From Alteromonas lipotrueae (GTDB taxonomy: Bacteria > Pseudomonadota > Gammaproteobacteria > Enterobacterales > Alteromonadaceae): a stretch of 64,000 nucleotides of DNA. The stretch covers positions 1 through 64,000 of the forward strand of contig NZ_JAESDI010000010.1 of the NCBI RefSeq assembly GCF_019249215.1. Reading direction: 5' to 3'. The translations under genes and the position numbers were made by a program. Below the pieces are notes generated by a model. That model made no database searches. It saw only the letters and a list, made by a program, of their open reading frames with translations, and was not told the DNA's origin. This document shows positions 48,214 to 58,363 of the stretch, one piece after another. Numbering within the stretch: position 1 is the first letter of the stretch; each line of letters opens with the position of its first letter.

Positions 48214-49443
48214 ATGTCAAAACCTGCTGAACGTAATTTGATTGTAGGCTTAGATATAGGCACTAGCCAGGTAAAGGCTGTGGTGGGTGAGCTGCTAGAC
48301 GACGATCAAATCAGTATTGTCGGTGTCGGTACGCATGCCGCAAAAGGCATGGATAAAGGCGGCGTAAATGACTTAAACCTTGTGGTTAAGTCGGTGCAAC
48401 GTGCGGTAAATGAAATGGAGCTCATGGCAGATTGCCGTGTTTCTTCAGTGTTCATGTCTATTTCAGGCCGTCACGTAAAATGCCAAAACGAAAACGGTAT
48501 GGTGCCGATTAACAACCAAGAAGTAACCCAAGAAGATGTAGATAACGTTATTCACGCAGCACGTAGTGTTCCTATTGCAGCTGAACGCAGGTTACTTCAT
48601 GTTTTACCACAAGAATTTACTATTGATGTGCAAGAAGGGATTAAGAACCCAATTGGCATGTCAGGCGTAAGAATGGAAGCTGATGCACACATTATTACCT
48701 GTGCAGACGATATGGCGAAAAATTTAGTGAAGTGTGTTGAGCGCTGTGAACTAAACGCCGACCAATTGATATTTTCAGCATTGGCATCAAGTTATGCTGT
48801 GCTAACGGACGATGAACGTGAATTAGGGGTGTGTGTAGTCGATATTGGTGGTGGCACCATGGATATCGTTATTTACACAGATGGTGCCATTAGGCATACC
48901 GCTGTTATCCCTGTTGCCGGTAATCAGATTACCAGCGACATCGCTAAGATTTTCCGTACGCCAATCAGTAACGCAGAAGAGATTAAAGTTAATTATGCCT
49001 GCGCGCTGAAAGACATGGTCAGTATGGAAGAAAGTATTGAAGTGCCCAGTGTAGGCGGGCGTGCCGCGCGAGTCATGTCGCGACATACGCTAGCTGAAGT
49101 GATTGAGCCTCGATACCAAGAACTTTTTGAACTGGTACATGATGAAATTCGTGCCAGTGGTCTGGAAGAGCAAATTGCCGCCGGCTTAGTGCTAACTGGT
49201 GGTACCGCCAAAATGGAAGGTGCGGTCGAATTTGCCGAGGAAATTTTCCAGATGCCTGTGAGAGTAGGCAACCCAATCAACGTTAAAGGCTTGTCTGAAT
49301 ACGTTGATGATGCAGGATTTGCAACCGTCGTAGGGCTTCTGCAATACGGCAAAGTGCAAGCAGATAATAAGAAGTCCAGTAAGCAGAAACCTGGTGAGAG
49401 TTTATTTCATCGCGTGCAAAGCTGGTTTAAAGGTGAATTTTAA
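48214..49443 (+). CDS. ftsA: Cell division protein FtsA
   Basis: 409 residues from the ATG at 48214, which has AAGGAA upstream. The frame opens at 48151 inside ftsQ, but that extension is not FtsA-like. Actin-fold motifs: VGLDIGTSQVKAVVGE, VVDIGGGTMDIVIY and VLTGGTAKMEG. A C-terminal amphipathic membrane-targeting helix (SLFHRVQSWFKGEF) tethers FtsZ filaments to the membrane. Confidence 0.97.
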   Translation: MSKPAERNLIVGLDIGTSQVKAVVGELLDDDQISIVGVGTHAAKGMDKGGVNDLNLVVKSVQRAVNEMELMADCRVSSVFMSISGRHVKCQNENGMVPINNQEVTQEDVDNVIHAARSVPIAAERRLLHVLPQEFTIDVQEGIKNPIGMSGVRMEADAHIITCADDMAKNLVKCVERCELNADQLIFSALASSYAVLTDDERELGVCVVDIGGGTMDIVIYTDGAIRHTAVIPVAGNQITSDIAKIFRTPISNAEEIKVNYACALKDMVSMEESIEVPSVGGRAARVMSRHTLAEVIEPRYQELFELVHDEIRASGLEEQIAAGLVLTGGTAKMEGAVEFAEEIFQMPVRVGNPINVKGLSEYVDDAGFATVVGLLQYGKVQADNKKSSKQKPGESLFHRVQSWFKGEF

Positions 49444-49545
49444 TTTTTTGGGGTCGCTATAGCTACGGCATCACGATTCGCAGGATGCAGATAATCGACT
49501 ATGTGTCGTAGCGAAGCATAGAAGACGTACAACCGGAGAGTAAGT

Positions 49546-50715
49546 ATGTTCGAATTAATGGATAGTCACGGCGAAGAAGCCGTAATCAAAGTCATCGGCG
49601 TTGGTGGCGGCGGCGGAAATGCAGTTGAGCACATGGTGTCTCAAAGCATTGAAGGCGTAGAGTTTATTGCGATAAACACCGACGCGCAGGTACTGCGCAG
49701 CTCAAATGCTGACGTTACCTTACAAATTGGTTCAAGTGTTACTAAAGGTTTAGGCGCAGGCGCCGATCCTAACATTGGACGCGACGCTGCACACGAAGAC
49801 AGAGAAACCATTCGCCAAGCATTAGATGGCGCAGATATGGTTTTCATCACCGCAGGTATGGGTGGTGGTACAGGTACTGGTGCAGCACCTGAAGTGGCAA
49901 AAATTGCCCGTGAAATGGGAATTCTTACTGTGGCTGTTGTTACCAAGCCATTCCCATTTGAAGGTAAAAAGCGTACTACGTTTGCAGAGCAGGGCATTGT
50001 TGAACTGGCTAACAACGTAGATTCACTTATCACTATTCCTAACGAGAAATTGTTAAAGGTGATGGGGCCAGGTACGCCTTTACTTCAAGCATTCAGCGCA
50101 GCGAACGACGTATTGCGTGGCGCTGTTCAGGGGATTGCAGAGCTCATTACTCGCCCTGGATTGATCAACGTGGATTTCGCCGACGTACGTACAGTAATGT
50201 CTGAAATGGGTAAAGCAATGATGGGCAGTGGTTCAGCAAGTGGTCCAGACCGCGCTGAAGAAGCGTCTGAATCAGCAATTGCTAGTCCGCTACTTGAAGA
50301 TATCGATTTGTCAGGTGCGCGGGGTATTCTTGTGAATATCACAGCCGGCCCAGATTTCGCTATTGATGAGTTTGAAACTGTTGGTAACGCTGTTAAAGCG
50401 TTTGCTTCTGAAAATGCGACAGTGGTTGTGGGTACCGTTATTGACATGGAAATGACAGATGAGTTGCGCGTAACGGTTGTTGCAACCGGTATTGGCGCAG
50501 AGCGCAAGCCTGACATTTCGCTAGTAAGCTCAGAAGGTTCGCGTTTAACTACGCCAGCTAAAGAGTACGGTAACACAACAGCATCTGAACCTCGTTCAGC
50601 ATCGGTTGGCAGTACTGAAGGCAACCAAGCACTTAAAGCTGAAGATGAAGCGCAACCTGGTAATGATTTAGAGTATCTAGATATTCCCGCGTTTTTGCGT
50701 AAGCAAGCAGACTAA
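49546..50715 (+). CDS. ftsZ: Cell division protein FtsZ
   Basis: 389 residues. Tubulin-type GTP motif GGGTGTGAAPEVA and N-terminal KVIGVGGGGGNAVEHM. A C-terminal linker rich in Ser/Glu/Gly ends with the conserved anchoring peptide LEYLDIPAFLRKQAD. It forms the Z ring. GGAG-type ribosome site. A 102-bp gap from ftsA may carry its own promoter, though none is clear. Confidence 0.98.
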   Translation: MFELMDSHGEEAVIKVIGVGGGGGNAVEHMVSQSIEGVEFIAINTDAQVLRSSNADVTLQIGSSVTKGLGAGADPNIGRDAAHEDRETIRQALDGADMVFITAGMGGGTGTGAAPEVAKIAREMGILTVAVVTKPFPFEGKKRTTFAEQGIVELANNVDSLITIPNEKLLKVMGPGTPLLQAFSAANDVLRGAVQGIAELITRPGLINVDFADVRTVMSEMGKAMMGSGSASGPDRAEEASESAIASPLLEDIDLSGARGILVNITAGPDFAIDEFETVGNAVKAFASENATVVVGTVIDMEMTDELRVTVVATGIGAERKPDISLVSSEGSRLTTPAKEYGNTTASEPRSASVGSTEGNQALKAEDEAQPGNDLEYLDIPAFLRKQAD

Positions 50716-50746
50716 TTCACCTCGCTGAAATTGAAGTGAATTTTTC
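50714..50746 (+). terminator. Probable terminator after ftsZ
   Basis: An imperfect 9-bp stem (ATTCACCTC / GAAGTGAAT, one mismatch) with a T5 tail directly after the stop codon. Weak to moderate. Confidence 0.5.
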
Positions 50747-50885
50747 TGAAATACTGTTGTCAGAACGGTATTAAGGGCACTATATGTCTGGTAGGTTTTA
50801 AACTGGAATTTTTCCGGATTAGTGACCAGAGTGGCTAATTGCGCGTAAAATTTTGGATTCGCGAATGGTCCAAATTGCGTATTTT

Positions 50886-50914
50886 TTGACAAATAAGTGG
50901 TAAGTCACTATAAT
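50886..50914 (+). promoter_or_regulatory. Perfect-consensus sigma70 promoter for lpxC
   Basis: TTGACA at 50886-50891 and TATAAT at 50909-50914 with an exact 17-bp spacer. It lies 37 bp before the lpxC ATG, so the leader would be about 30 nt. It lies in the 236-bp gap after ftsZ. Confidence 0.88.
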
Positions 50915-50951
50915 TCGCGACCGCTTTTTTTATAGGTAAAAGCATAAGCAG

Positions 50952-51863
50952 ATGATTAGACAACGTACAATCAAGCACCCGGTGCAAGAAACCGGAATTG
51001 GGCTTCATAAAGGGGAAAAGGTCACAATGACTCTCCGGCCTGCGCCTGCGAACACGGGAATTGTGTTTAGGCGTGTTGACCTTGAACCTCATGTTGATAT
51101 CCCGTCGCGTGCAAACGCGGTGGGTAATACCATGCTGTGTACCTGTTTGAATAATGAAGACGGCGTAACTATTCAAACCGTTGAACATTTGGCATCTGCG
51201 CTTGCAGGGCTTGGTATCGACAACATCATTGTTGAAGTTGATAGCAACGAGCTACCTATTATGGATGGTAGTGCTAGCCCCTTCGTATTCTTGCTTCAAT
51301 CAGCAGGAATAGAAGAGTTGAACGCCCTTAAGCGCTTTATCCGTATTAAGAAAACCGTTCGCGTTGAAGATGGCGATAAGTGGGCCGAATTAGTGCCTTA
51401 TGATGGTTTCCGTGTCGACTTCCAAATTGACTTCGATCACCCAGTTATCAGTCAAACTCGTCAACATATGACCATGGATTTCGATTCATGCTCTTATGTG
51501 AACGAAGTAAGCCGTGCACGTACCTTCGGTTTTATGCGCGACCTTGAATACATGAATGCTAATAACTTAGCATTGGGCGGCAGCATGGAAAATGCGGTAG
51601 CACTTGATGAATTTCGCGTGTTAAACCCTGAAGGCTTACGTTACGACGACGAATTTTTAAAGCATAAAATTCTAGATGCTATTGGTGATTTGTACTTAGG
51701 CGGTCATAGCCTGATTGGTGAATTGCGCGCTTATAAAACAGGGCACGGTTTGAACAACAAACTATTGAACGCCGTACTTGCGCAGAAAGACTGCTGGGAA
51801 TTTATAACGTACGATTCTCAAGACAAAGCACCTATACGTTACGCTCAACCAGTATTAGCGTAA
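50952..51863 (+). CDS. lpxC: UDP-3-O-acyl-N-acetylglucosamine deacetylase LpxC
   Basis: 303 residues, very close to the 305 of E. coli. Zinc ligand H79 in [11 protein letters not shown], and the H/D pair in the [14 protein letters not shown] segment. It is the committed step of lipid A synthesis. It has its own perfect-consensus promoter and a strong terminator, so it forms a separate unit at the end of the dcw cluster. Confidence 0.97.
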   Translation: MIRQRTIKHPVQETGIGLHKGEKVTMTLRPAPANTGIVFRRVDLEPHVDIPSRANAVGNTMLCTCLNNEDGVTIQTVEHLASALAGLGIDNIIVEVDSNELPIMDGSASPFVFLLQSAGIEELNALKRFIRIKKTVRVEDGDKWAELVPYDGFRVDFQIDFDHPVISQTRQHMTMDFDSCSYVNEVSRARTFGFMRDLEYMNANNLALGGSMENAVALDEFRVLNPEGLRYDDEFLKHKILDAIGDLYLGGHSLIGELRAYKTGHGLNNKLLNAVLAQKDCWEFITYDSQDKAPIRYAQPVLA

Positions 51864-51873
51864 ACCGGTATAT

Positions 51874-51902
51874 AAAAAGCCGCCTACATGGCGGCTTTTT
51901 TT
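51874..51902 (+). terminator. Terminator of lpxC
   Basis: An 11-bp stem AAAAAGCCGCC / GGCGGCTTTTT with a 5-nt loop and a T run. Confidence 0.94.
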
Positions 51903-52068
51903 CGTTTAGCTTTTAGACTAAACAATGATAAAGTAAGCAATCTATATAATTATAATTAATGTGCCATAACTTCTTTACGTTCCAGTCCGGCCTTCAGCCG
52001 TGTCTATGTTTGTTAGCAAACAGGTATTGGAAGTTCACTGAGCACGACAGAAATTTCCTATTTGTGGT

Positions 52069-52947
52069 ATGAAGCTAACAATAACGCTATCAGGCAAGAA
52101 CAAACGCTATCGTCATAGCATCAGTGTACGTACGCTGGTGAGCGCGACCGTGTTGTCGTCTATATTTATGTTAGTGTCTAGTCGTTCCACAGAATCTGTG
52201 TCTGAAGATGTGGCTAGGGTTCGCCTGGCACAATCTGAAGTGAATGAAACGCAACAAGACGTTGAAGCACTCAAACAACAGACCACCATTAAATTACAAA
52301 CTTTGATTTCTCATATTGCCGAGCTTTCAGCACAAGCGACTATGCTCGATGATAAAGGAAAGCAGATAGCAACAGAATTAGGTATGACAGCGGCTGACCT
52401 GGACGCTTTTGTACCTGTATCGATACCGGACAACCTCCAAGATGATCCCTTACTCAGCGAGATTAATAAGCTCCAGCAATCTCTCGACGTAAAATCTCAG
52501 CAGCTTTCTATGCTTGAAAGTTTGGTGAGGGGTCACCATATCCATGAGCAGAGTCAATTATCTGGTCGACCGATAGCATCGGGATGGTTGTCATCTTATT
52601 ATGGTATGCGCGCCGACCCCTTCACTGGTGAAACAGCCATGCATAAAGGCTTAGATTTCGCTGGTAAAGCGGGTGATGACGTTTTAGCTACTGCGGCAGG
52701 TATTGTTACCTGGGCGGGCGAACGTAGCGGTTACGGGCATCTAGTAGAAATAGAACATGGTGATGGTTTTATTACCCGTTATGGGCACAATGAAACGTTA
52801 TCTGTCTCAATAGGCGACGTGGTGACCAAGGGTCAAGCTATCGCTAAAATGGGTAATACAGGGCGCTCTACTGGCGTTCATGTTCACTACGAAGTAATAA
52901 GAAACGGTAAGCAAATCGATCCTCTGCCATACGTTTATAAAAAGTAA
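52069..52947 (+). CDS. M23 (LytM) family metallopeptidase
   Basis: 292 residues. One N-terminal membrane helix near residues 22-40, a coiled-coil region to about 165, then a LytM domain with the zinc motif H-x3-D in MHKGLDF and HxH in GVHVHYE, and a GYGHLVEIEHGDGF segment. With the metal ligands present it is likely an active periplasmic endopeptidase cutting peptidoglycan cross-links, not an EnvC-like activator. It sits between lpxC and secA, the place occupied by secM in enterobacteria. Confidence 0.88.
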   Translation: MKLTITLSGKNKRYRHSISVRTLVSATVLSSIFMLVSSRSTESVSEDVARVRLAQSEVNETQQDVEALKQQTTIKLQTLISHIAELSAQATMLDDKGKQIATELGMTAADLDAFVPVSIPDNLQDDPLLSEINKLQQSLDVKSQQLSMLESLVRGHHIHEQSQLSGRPIASGWLSSYYGMRADPFTGETAMHKGLDFAGKAGDDVLATAAGIVTWAGERSGYGHLVEIEHGDGFITRYGHNETLSVSIGDVVTKGQAIAKMGNTGRSTGVHVHYEVIRNGKQIDPLPYVYKK

Positions 52948-53096
52948 ACACGGCAGCAGCCAGGTAAGTAAGCGTTCAGCTTGCGCAACAATTAGTCATC
53001 GCTTGGCATTATCTTTAGAGGTAGTGTCTTTTACGTTTAATCGCAGCTGTGCTCTTACCGTGCGGCGTCTCGACAAGTAGTGGAAATAACAAGCTA

Positions 53097-55814
53097 ATGT
53101 TTTCAAGCATCCTTAGAAAAGTGTTCGGTAGCCGAAACGACCGTCTATTAAAAAAATTACAAAAAAATGTAGATGCCATCAATGCACTGGAAGCAGAGTA
53201 TGAACAGCTTTCTGATGAGGCGTTAAAAGCAAAAACGACTGAGTTTAAACAGCGAATCGAAAAAGGCGAAAGCCTTGAAGATCTCATGTACGAAGCTTTT
53301 GCTACAGTACGTGAGGCAAGTAAACGTGTTTACGGCATGCGCCACTTCGACGTGCAAATGCTGGGCGGCCAAGTATTACACGAAGGTAAAATTTCAGAAA
53401 TGCGTACCGGTGAAGGTAAAACCCTTACCGCTACCTTGCCAACTTATTTAAATGCCCTATCAGGTAAAGGGGTTCACGTTATTACCGTGAACGATTACCT
53501 TGCTAAGCGTGATGCTGAATGGGCAAACCAGCTGTTCACTTTTTTGGGTATGCGTGTAGGTTGTAACGTACCTGGTATGGCGCACGAGCAAAAGCGTGAC
53601 GCCTATCAAGCTGACGTTACCTATGGTACGAACAACGAATTCGGTTTTGATTACTTGCGCGACAATATGGCGTTTAGCCCGCAAGACCGCGTTCAGCGCC
53701 CACTTAACTTTGCTGTAGTGGATGAAGTAGATTCAATCTTAATTGATGAGGCTCGTACTCCGCTTATTATTTCCGGTCAGGCAGAAGACAGTTCTGAACT
53801 TTACCGCCGTATTAATTTAGTTATACCTGAATTGATTCAGCAAGAAGAAGAAGACGAAGAAGGCAAAGAAGGCGACGGTGATTACACTATCGACCTTAAA
53901 GCGAAACAAATTCACTTAACTGAACGTGGCCAGGGTCATGTAGAAGAAATTTTGCATCGTGCAGGCGTATTACCAGAAGGCGAATCGTTATTTGCTGCGG
54001 GTAATATTTCATTACTTCACCACATAAATGCTGCCCTTCGCGCGCACAAATTGTTCTCTAAAGACGTAGATTACATCGTTAAAGAAGATCAAATTGTTAT
54101 TGTTGATGAACATACCGGCCGCACAATGGAAGGCCGCCGATGGTCTGAAGGTTTACACCAAGCTGTTGAAGCGAAAGAAGGTGTGAAGATTCAAAACGAG
54201 AACCAAACCCTAGCGTCTATTACCTTCCAAAACTACTTCCGTTTGTACAACAAACTTGCGGGTATGACAGGTACTGCTGATACGGAAGCGTTCGAGTTTC
54301 AGCATATTTACAGCCTAGAAACGGTTGTGTTGCCAACCAATAAACCTATGCAGCGTAAAGATAAGGCCGACCTTATTTACTTAACTGCAGAAGAAAAATA
54401 CGATGCTATCGTAGAAGATATTAAAGCCTGTGTTGAGCGCGGTCAGCCTACCTTGGTAGGGACAGTATCGATTGAAAACTCTGAGTTGTTGTCTCGGGTT
54501 CTTAAGAAAAGCAAAATTCCCCATAAAGTACTTAACGCTAAGTTCCACGAACATGAAGCTGACATTGTTGCTCAAGCCGGTAAGCCTGGTGCAGTGACTA
54601 TTGCAACCAACATGGCGGGTCGTGGTACGGATATTGTGCTTGGCGGTAACTGGCAAGCAGAAATCGAAAAAATTGAAAACCCTACTCAAGCACAAATCGA
54701 CAAGATTAAGGCTGAGTGGAAAGTACGTCACGATGCTGTTTTAGCATCAGGCGGTTTGCATATCATTGGTACAGAGCGCCATGAGTCTCGCCGTATCGAT
54801 AACCAGCTTCGTGGTCGTTCAGGTCGTCAGGGTGACCCAGGTTCAAGCCGTTTTTACTTGTCTCTTGATGATGCACTAATGCGTATATTTGCCTCTGAAA
54901 AAATGGGCAACATGATGAAGCGCTTAGGGATGGAAAAAGGCGAAGCCATTGAACACCCATGGGTAACCCGCGCTATCGAAAACGCCCAACGTAAAGTAGA
55001 AGGTCGTAACTTCGATATTCGTAAGCAACTACTTGAATACGATGATGTGGCAAACGACCAACGTAAAGTGATTTATGAGCAGCGCAATGAGTTGCTTGAT
55101 GAAGGCGACATTAGCGAAACCATCGCAGTAATCCGCGAAGATGTGGTAAGCGGTGTGGTTGATGAATATATTCCACCACAATCTCTAGAAGAAATGTGGG
55201 ATGTGAAAGGATTAGAAGAGCGTTTACGCGCTGACTTCGCCGTAGACTTACCCATTCAAAACTGGTTAGAAAACGACGATAAGCTTTATGAAGAAAAGCT
55301 CCGTGAGCGTATTCATGATGACGTGGTTTCTAGCTACAAAGAAAAAGAAGCGGTAGTGGGCGAGCAAGTACTTCGTCAGTTTGAAAAAGCCGTGATGCTA
55401 CAAAACCTAGACAGCCATTGGAAAGAGCATTTGGCGGCAATGGATCACCTTCGTCAAGGTATTGGACTACGCAGCTACGCGCAGAAAAATCCGAAGCAAG
55501 AATACAAGCGCGAGTCGTTTGCTCTTTTCTCACAGATGCTAGAAGCATTGAAAGTTGAAGTGATTACTATTCTTTCACGTGTGAAAGTGCAAGCTGAAGA
55601 AGACGTTGAGAAAGTTGAAGAACAGCGTCGTCAAGCGGATAACGTGCCTAAGCAGTTTGAACACGAAAATGCGTCAGCTACAGATGCACCGCCAGAAGCA
55701 GCAAGCGATAAGGTACGTACAGAGGTACGTGACGGCCCTAAAGTAGGTCGTAACGACCCTTGCCCATGCGGCTCTGGCAAAAAGTACAAGCAGTGCCACG
55801 GTAAATTAAGCTAA
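53097..55814 (+). CDS. secA: Preprotein translocase ATPase SecA
   Basis: 905 residues from the ATG at 53097 ([16 protein letters not shown]), the usual SecA N-terminus. An earlier in-frame start at 53049 adds a non-homologous leader. Motor motif [29 protein letters not shown] and [12 protein letters not shown] are present. The C-terminal zinc-binding tail [14 protein letters not shown] contacts SecB. It drives export through SecYEG. No SecM-like arrest peptide was seen in the 149 bp upstream. The last base of its stop codon is the first base of the mutT ATG. Confidence 0.98.
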   Translation: MFSSILRKVFGSRNDRLLKKLQKNVDAINALEAEYEQLSDEALKAKTTEFKQRIEKGESLEDLMYEAFATVREASKRVYGMRHFDVQMLGGQVLHEGKISEMRTGEGKTLTATLPTYLNALSGKGVHVITVNDYLAKRDAEWANQLFTFLGMRVGCNVPGMAHEQKRDAYQADVTYGTNNEFGFDYLRDNMAFSPQDRVQRPLNFAVVDEVDSILIDEARTPLIISGQAEDSSELYRRINLVIPELIQQEEEDEEGKEGDGDYTIDLKAKQIHLTERGQGHVEEILHRAGVLPEGESLFAAGNISLLHHINAALRAHKLFSKDVDYIVKEDQIVIVDEHTGRTMEGRRWSEGLHQAVEAKEGVKIQNENQTLASITFQNYFRLYNKLAGMTGTADTEAFEFQHIYSLETVVLPTNKPMQRKDKADLIYLTAEEKYDAIVEDIKACVERGQPTLVGTVSIENSELLSRVLKKSKIPHKVLNAKFHEHEADIVAQAGKPGAVTIATNMAGRGTDIVLGGNWQAEIEKIENPTQAQIDKIKAEWKVRHDAVLASGGLHIIGTERHESRRIDNQLRGRSGRQGDPGSSRFYLSLDDALMRIFASEKMGNMMKRLGMEKGEAIEHPWVTRAIENAQRKVEGRNFDIRKQLLEYDDVANDQRKVIYEQRNELLDEGDISETIAVIREDVVSGVVDEYIPPQSLEEMWDVKGLEERLRADFAVDLPIQNWLENDDKLYEEKLRERIHDDVVSSYKEKEAVVGEQVLRQFEKAVMLQNLDSHWKEHLAAMDHLRQGIGLRSYAQKNPKQEYKRESFALFSQMLEALKVEVITILSRVKVQAEEDVEKVEEQRRQADNVPKQFEHENASATDAPPEAASDKVRTEVRDGPKVGRNDPCPCGSGKKYKQCHGKLS

Positions 55815-56209
55815 TGAAACTTGTGCATGTTGCCGTTGGGGTAGTACTTCGCGGCACACAAGTGTTTATCAGCCTACGTGTTGATAACGCTCATCAGGGT
55901 GGTAAATGGGAATTTCCTGGCGGTAAAGTTGAAGCTATCGAATCTGTGCTAGATGCGCTCCGCCGAGAGTTGCAGGAAGAAATTGGTATTCAAGTGCAGT
56001 CTAGCGAGCCGTTGATTGTTATAGAGCATGATTATGGCGACAAGCTTGTTAAGCTTGATGTGCATGCTGTGAGTGCGTTTAACGGTGAGCCTGATGGTAA
56101 GGAAAACCAACAAACGCGCTGGGTTGAAGTAAGTGCATTGGAAGCTAGTGAATTTCCAGCAGCTAATGTGGCTATAATCGATGCGCTTCAGCAGAAATAC
56201 TTGAAGTAA
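55814..56209 (+). CDS. mutT: 8-oxo-dGTP diphosphatase MutT
   Basis: 131 residues. A complete Nudix box G-x5-E-x7-REL-xEE-xG-I runs through GGKVEAIESVLDALRREL and QEEIGI near residues 36-59. It sanitises oxidised guanine nucleotides. The TAATG junction with secA indicates translational coupling, as in most gammaproteobacteria. Confidence 0.95.
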   Translation: MKLVHVAVGVVLRGTQVFISLRVDNAHQGGKWEFPGGKVEAIESVLDALRRELQEEIGIQVQSSEPLIVIEHDYGDKLVKLDVHAVSAFNGEPDGKENQQTRWVEVSALEASEFPAANVAIIDALQQKYLK

Positions 56210-56267
56210 CCTCAGGCTTGGCCAATCACAGCTCAACCTAGTCTTCATATTTCAAAAATAGATACAC

Positions 56268-56298
56268 AAAGGGCGGTATTAACAGACCGCCCTTTTTT
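56268..56298. terminator. Bidirectional terminator between mutT and the aspartoacylase gene
   Basis: A 10-bp stem AAAGGGCGGT / ACCGCCCTTT with an 8-nt loop and T/A runs, between convergent genes. Confidence 0.88.
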
Positions 56299-56324
56299 AT
56301 ATCTAGCTCACGAGTGTTATAGGC

Positions 56325-57203
56325 TTACAGCATAAGCCTTGTTGCAGTGGCAAAAGCCACATCCAGCTTGTGATAAGCCGCCTCATTAATGAAATGAGGG
56401 TAGGTTTCATGTGCTTCTTGCCATTCAATATCTTTACCATCAAAAGAGCGAAATACCGGTGCGCCGGGAATGAGCGGGGCGAAGTCATTGTCCTGCAATG
56501 AATGGTGGATCATCGCGGTACGTTTACCCTCGTCATTGAGTGGAAATTTGATATTTTCCCCTAGTCTAAACACCTCGCATTCAGGGTATTGTTCAAGGCT
56601 ATCTGTGTTATACGCTTGGCAAAAATCGAGAATAACTTCAGCCATGGTTTGGGTAAGCAAATAAACGTCTTCTCGCAACACACCTTGAGGTTGTGCGCCT
56701 ACCTCAATCATTACGCCACGTTTGCCCGTGGTACACAAATAACCGTGCTCTAAATACGGCTTTTCATCTTCTAAAAGAATGTTTGCTTCAGGCATATGAT
56801 GCTTCACAAATCGCGCGAGCTGAATATGGAAGTCATCAGCTTCTAAGATGATTAGCGTCGCGCCCATGTTACTGGTGGTATTGTGAATATCAATAACCAA
56901 GTCAGTGGTAGAGTTACCTTTAGGGCCAAACTGTTGATTAAGCTGCTTGGCTAGCTTAGCCTCTTTAGCATCGCTGGGGTTGCTTAACGCTTCTAGGGTG
57001 AACTGACGATTCAAATCTTCTTCAATAAACCGCACATTAGCGCTTAGGGCCTCTGGATTAGCAATGGTAAGCGACACGTCCAGTGATGAAAACCGCGATG
57101 ATAGCGCGTCAGAAAACCCTTGAGATTGCCAATTATGAATAAGTTGAATACCACTGGTTTCATTACCATGTGTTCCACCAACAAGCGCAATTTTATTAAT
57201 CAT
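56325..57203 (-). CDS. Aspartoacylase (AstE/AspA family)
   Basis: 292 residues from the ATG at 57203, which has AGGAAG upstream. The frame is open to 57248, but that would overlap yacG. Zinc ligands in GGTHGNETSG (HxxE) and DIHNTTSNMG, EEDLNRQF, and the acidic EVGAQPQG motif fit aspartoacylase, which hydrolyses N-acetyl-L-aspartate to aspartate and acetate. Succinylglutamate desuccinylase is a related alternative but is usually longer and lies in an ast operon, absent here. Last gene of the zapD-yacG group. Confidence 0.82.
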   Translation of the reverse strand: MINKIALVGGTHGNETSGIQLIHNWQSQGFSDALSSRFSSLDVSLTIANPEALSANVRFIEEDLNRQFTLEALSNPSDAKEAKLAKQLNQQFGPKGNSTTDLVIDIHNTTSNMGATLIILEADDFHIQLARFVKHHMPEANILLEDEKPYLEHGYLCTTGKRGVMIEVGAQPQGVLREDVYLLTQTMAEVILDFCQAYNTDSLEQYPECEVFRLGENIKFPLNDEGKRTAMIHHSLQDNDFAPLIPGAPVFRSFDGKDIEWQEAHETYPHFINEAAYHKLDVAFATATRLML

Positions 57204-57213
57204 ATACTTCCTA

Positions 57214-57441
57214 TTAGTGTTTGAAAAAGTCGTCAGACTGTTTTGCAAGCATTGCTTCTATTTCTTCAATGTCGACTTCTTTGGCGGAAGGCTGTTCAGA
57301 TGGCTTTGCAGCAATTTTCCTTTCCTCTGATGCCCATTCACCTAAATCAATAAGTTGGCATTTCTTACTACAAAAAGGGCGAAATTCGCTATCACTATTC
57401 CAAGGAACCGACTTCGCGCAAATCGGGCAATCTACAACCAT
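57214..57441 (-). CDS. yacG: DNA gyrase inhibitor / zinc-binding protein YacG
   Basis: 75 residues. Four-cysteine zinc site CPIC and FCSKKC, followed by [11 protein letters not shown], the family hallmark. E. coli YacG binds GyrB and inhibits gyrase. The C-terminal half is variable and acidic. It lies between zapD (41 bp gap) and the aspartoacylase gene (10 bp gap). Confidence 0.94.
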   Translation of the reverse strand: MVVDCPICAKSVPWNSDSEFRPFCSKKCQLIDLGEWASEERKIAAKPSEQPSAKEVDIEEIEAMLAKQSDDFFKH

Positions 57442-57482
57442 GAATCACTCCAGTGGCACGTTAAAATTACAATAGGAGTAGT

Positions 57483-58235
57483 TTAACAGGCTGCCAGTTT
57501 AAACTGAATATTAGATTCAACAGCCGCGTTTTGGCCTTCAGCAGGGGAAAACCATAAAAAGCGCAAGGCATAGCGGTATTTATTACCGCTAAGGGTAGGG
57601 TAGTAACCTTCATCTACTCGGCATTTAATACGGATAAGTTCGTTTTTATCTTCAGCAGCACCCTGATAAAACCCGTTATCTGCGGTAACCGATTTAAATT
57701 GTCCGCGTTCACGAATAAAAGACAGGCTTACCGCAATGGTGTCGTCTAGCAAACTTAAGGTGTCGAGCCATTGGCCGATTTCTTGTTGGCGAACCTCGGC
57801 GGGTTGCTGTAGCCAAAAGTGAAGGTTGGGTAGGTCAAAGCTACATGAGCCACCTGGAATAGCGAACCGTTGTCTAATCGCACTTAGCAGCTTATCTTCT
57901 TTAAGTGCGCTGCCAAAGCGACGGTCGGTTTTAAGCTTTTGCTTTAGGTTTACAATGGTTTTGAGTGCTTGATCTAGTGCGGCACTGTCTATCTTGGGGT
58001 GTTGCGACCAGTAAACGAGGTTTTTTTCGTGGGCATCTAAATCTTTGCTCATGTCTGAGCGTAGATCTAGTCTCTCAATTAAGTCGAGTAACTCAAATAA
58101 CTGCTCAAAGAAAACCATTTGCAGTGGCACACTGTCAGATTTCGCGGTGCTTTTTAACTGCCCAAGAAGCTGCTCTACGCGCAGATAGTTACGCACTTTT
58201 TCCTTTAGGGGAAATTCGAATACAGCTTCGCTCAT
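57483..58235 (-). CDS. zapD: Cell division protein ZapD
   Basis: 250 residues, family length. Opens VFEFPLKEKVRNYLRVEQLL, the conserved N-terminus of ZapD (YacF), with a helical first half and a beta-rich second half (FWLQQPAEVRQQEIGQWL). It cross-links FtsZ filaments in the Z ring. It is grouped with coaE and yacG as in E. coli. Confidence 0.95.
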   Translation of the reverse strand: MSEAVFEFPLKEKVRNYLRVEQLLGQLKSTAKSDSVPLQMVFFEQLFELLDLIERLDLRSDMSKDLDAHEKNLVYWSQHPKIDSAALDQALKTIVNLKQKLKTDRRFGSALKEDKLLSAIRQRFAIPGGSCSFDLPNLHFWLQQPAEVRQQEIGQWLDTLSLLDDTIAVSLSFIRERGQFKSVTADNGFYQGAAEDKNELIRIKCRVDEGYYPTLSGNKYRYALRFLWFSPAEGQNAAVESNIQFKLAAC

Positions 58236-58363
58236 GGATATCCTTAAAACACATAGACTTAACCCTAAAGCCTAATGCATGAACTGCCCTAAGCCAAGCC
58301 TACTTTCATAATCAATTAAGTATTTGACGGGTTTTAAGGAAAAAAGTTGCAGGAAAACCGTAT

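Noticed and set aside
50127-50624. 165-codon minus-strand open frame within ftsZ
   Set aside because: Antisense shadow of a highly conserved gene; composition reflects the codon pattern of the opposite strand.
53049-53096. Longer SecA start
   Set aside because: The ATG at 53097 yields the conserved SecA N-terminus; the upstream residues are unrelated.
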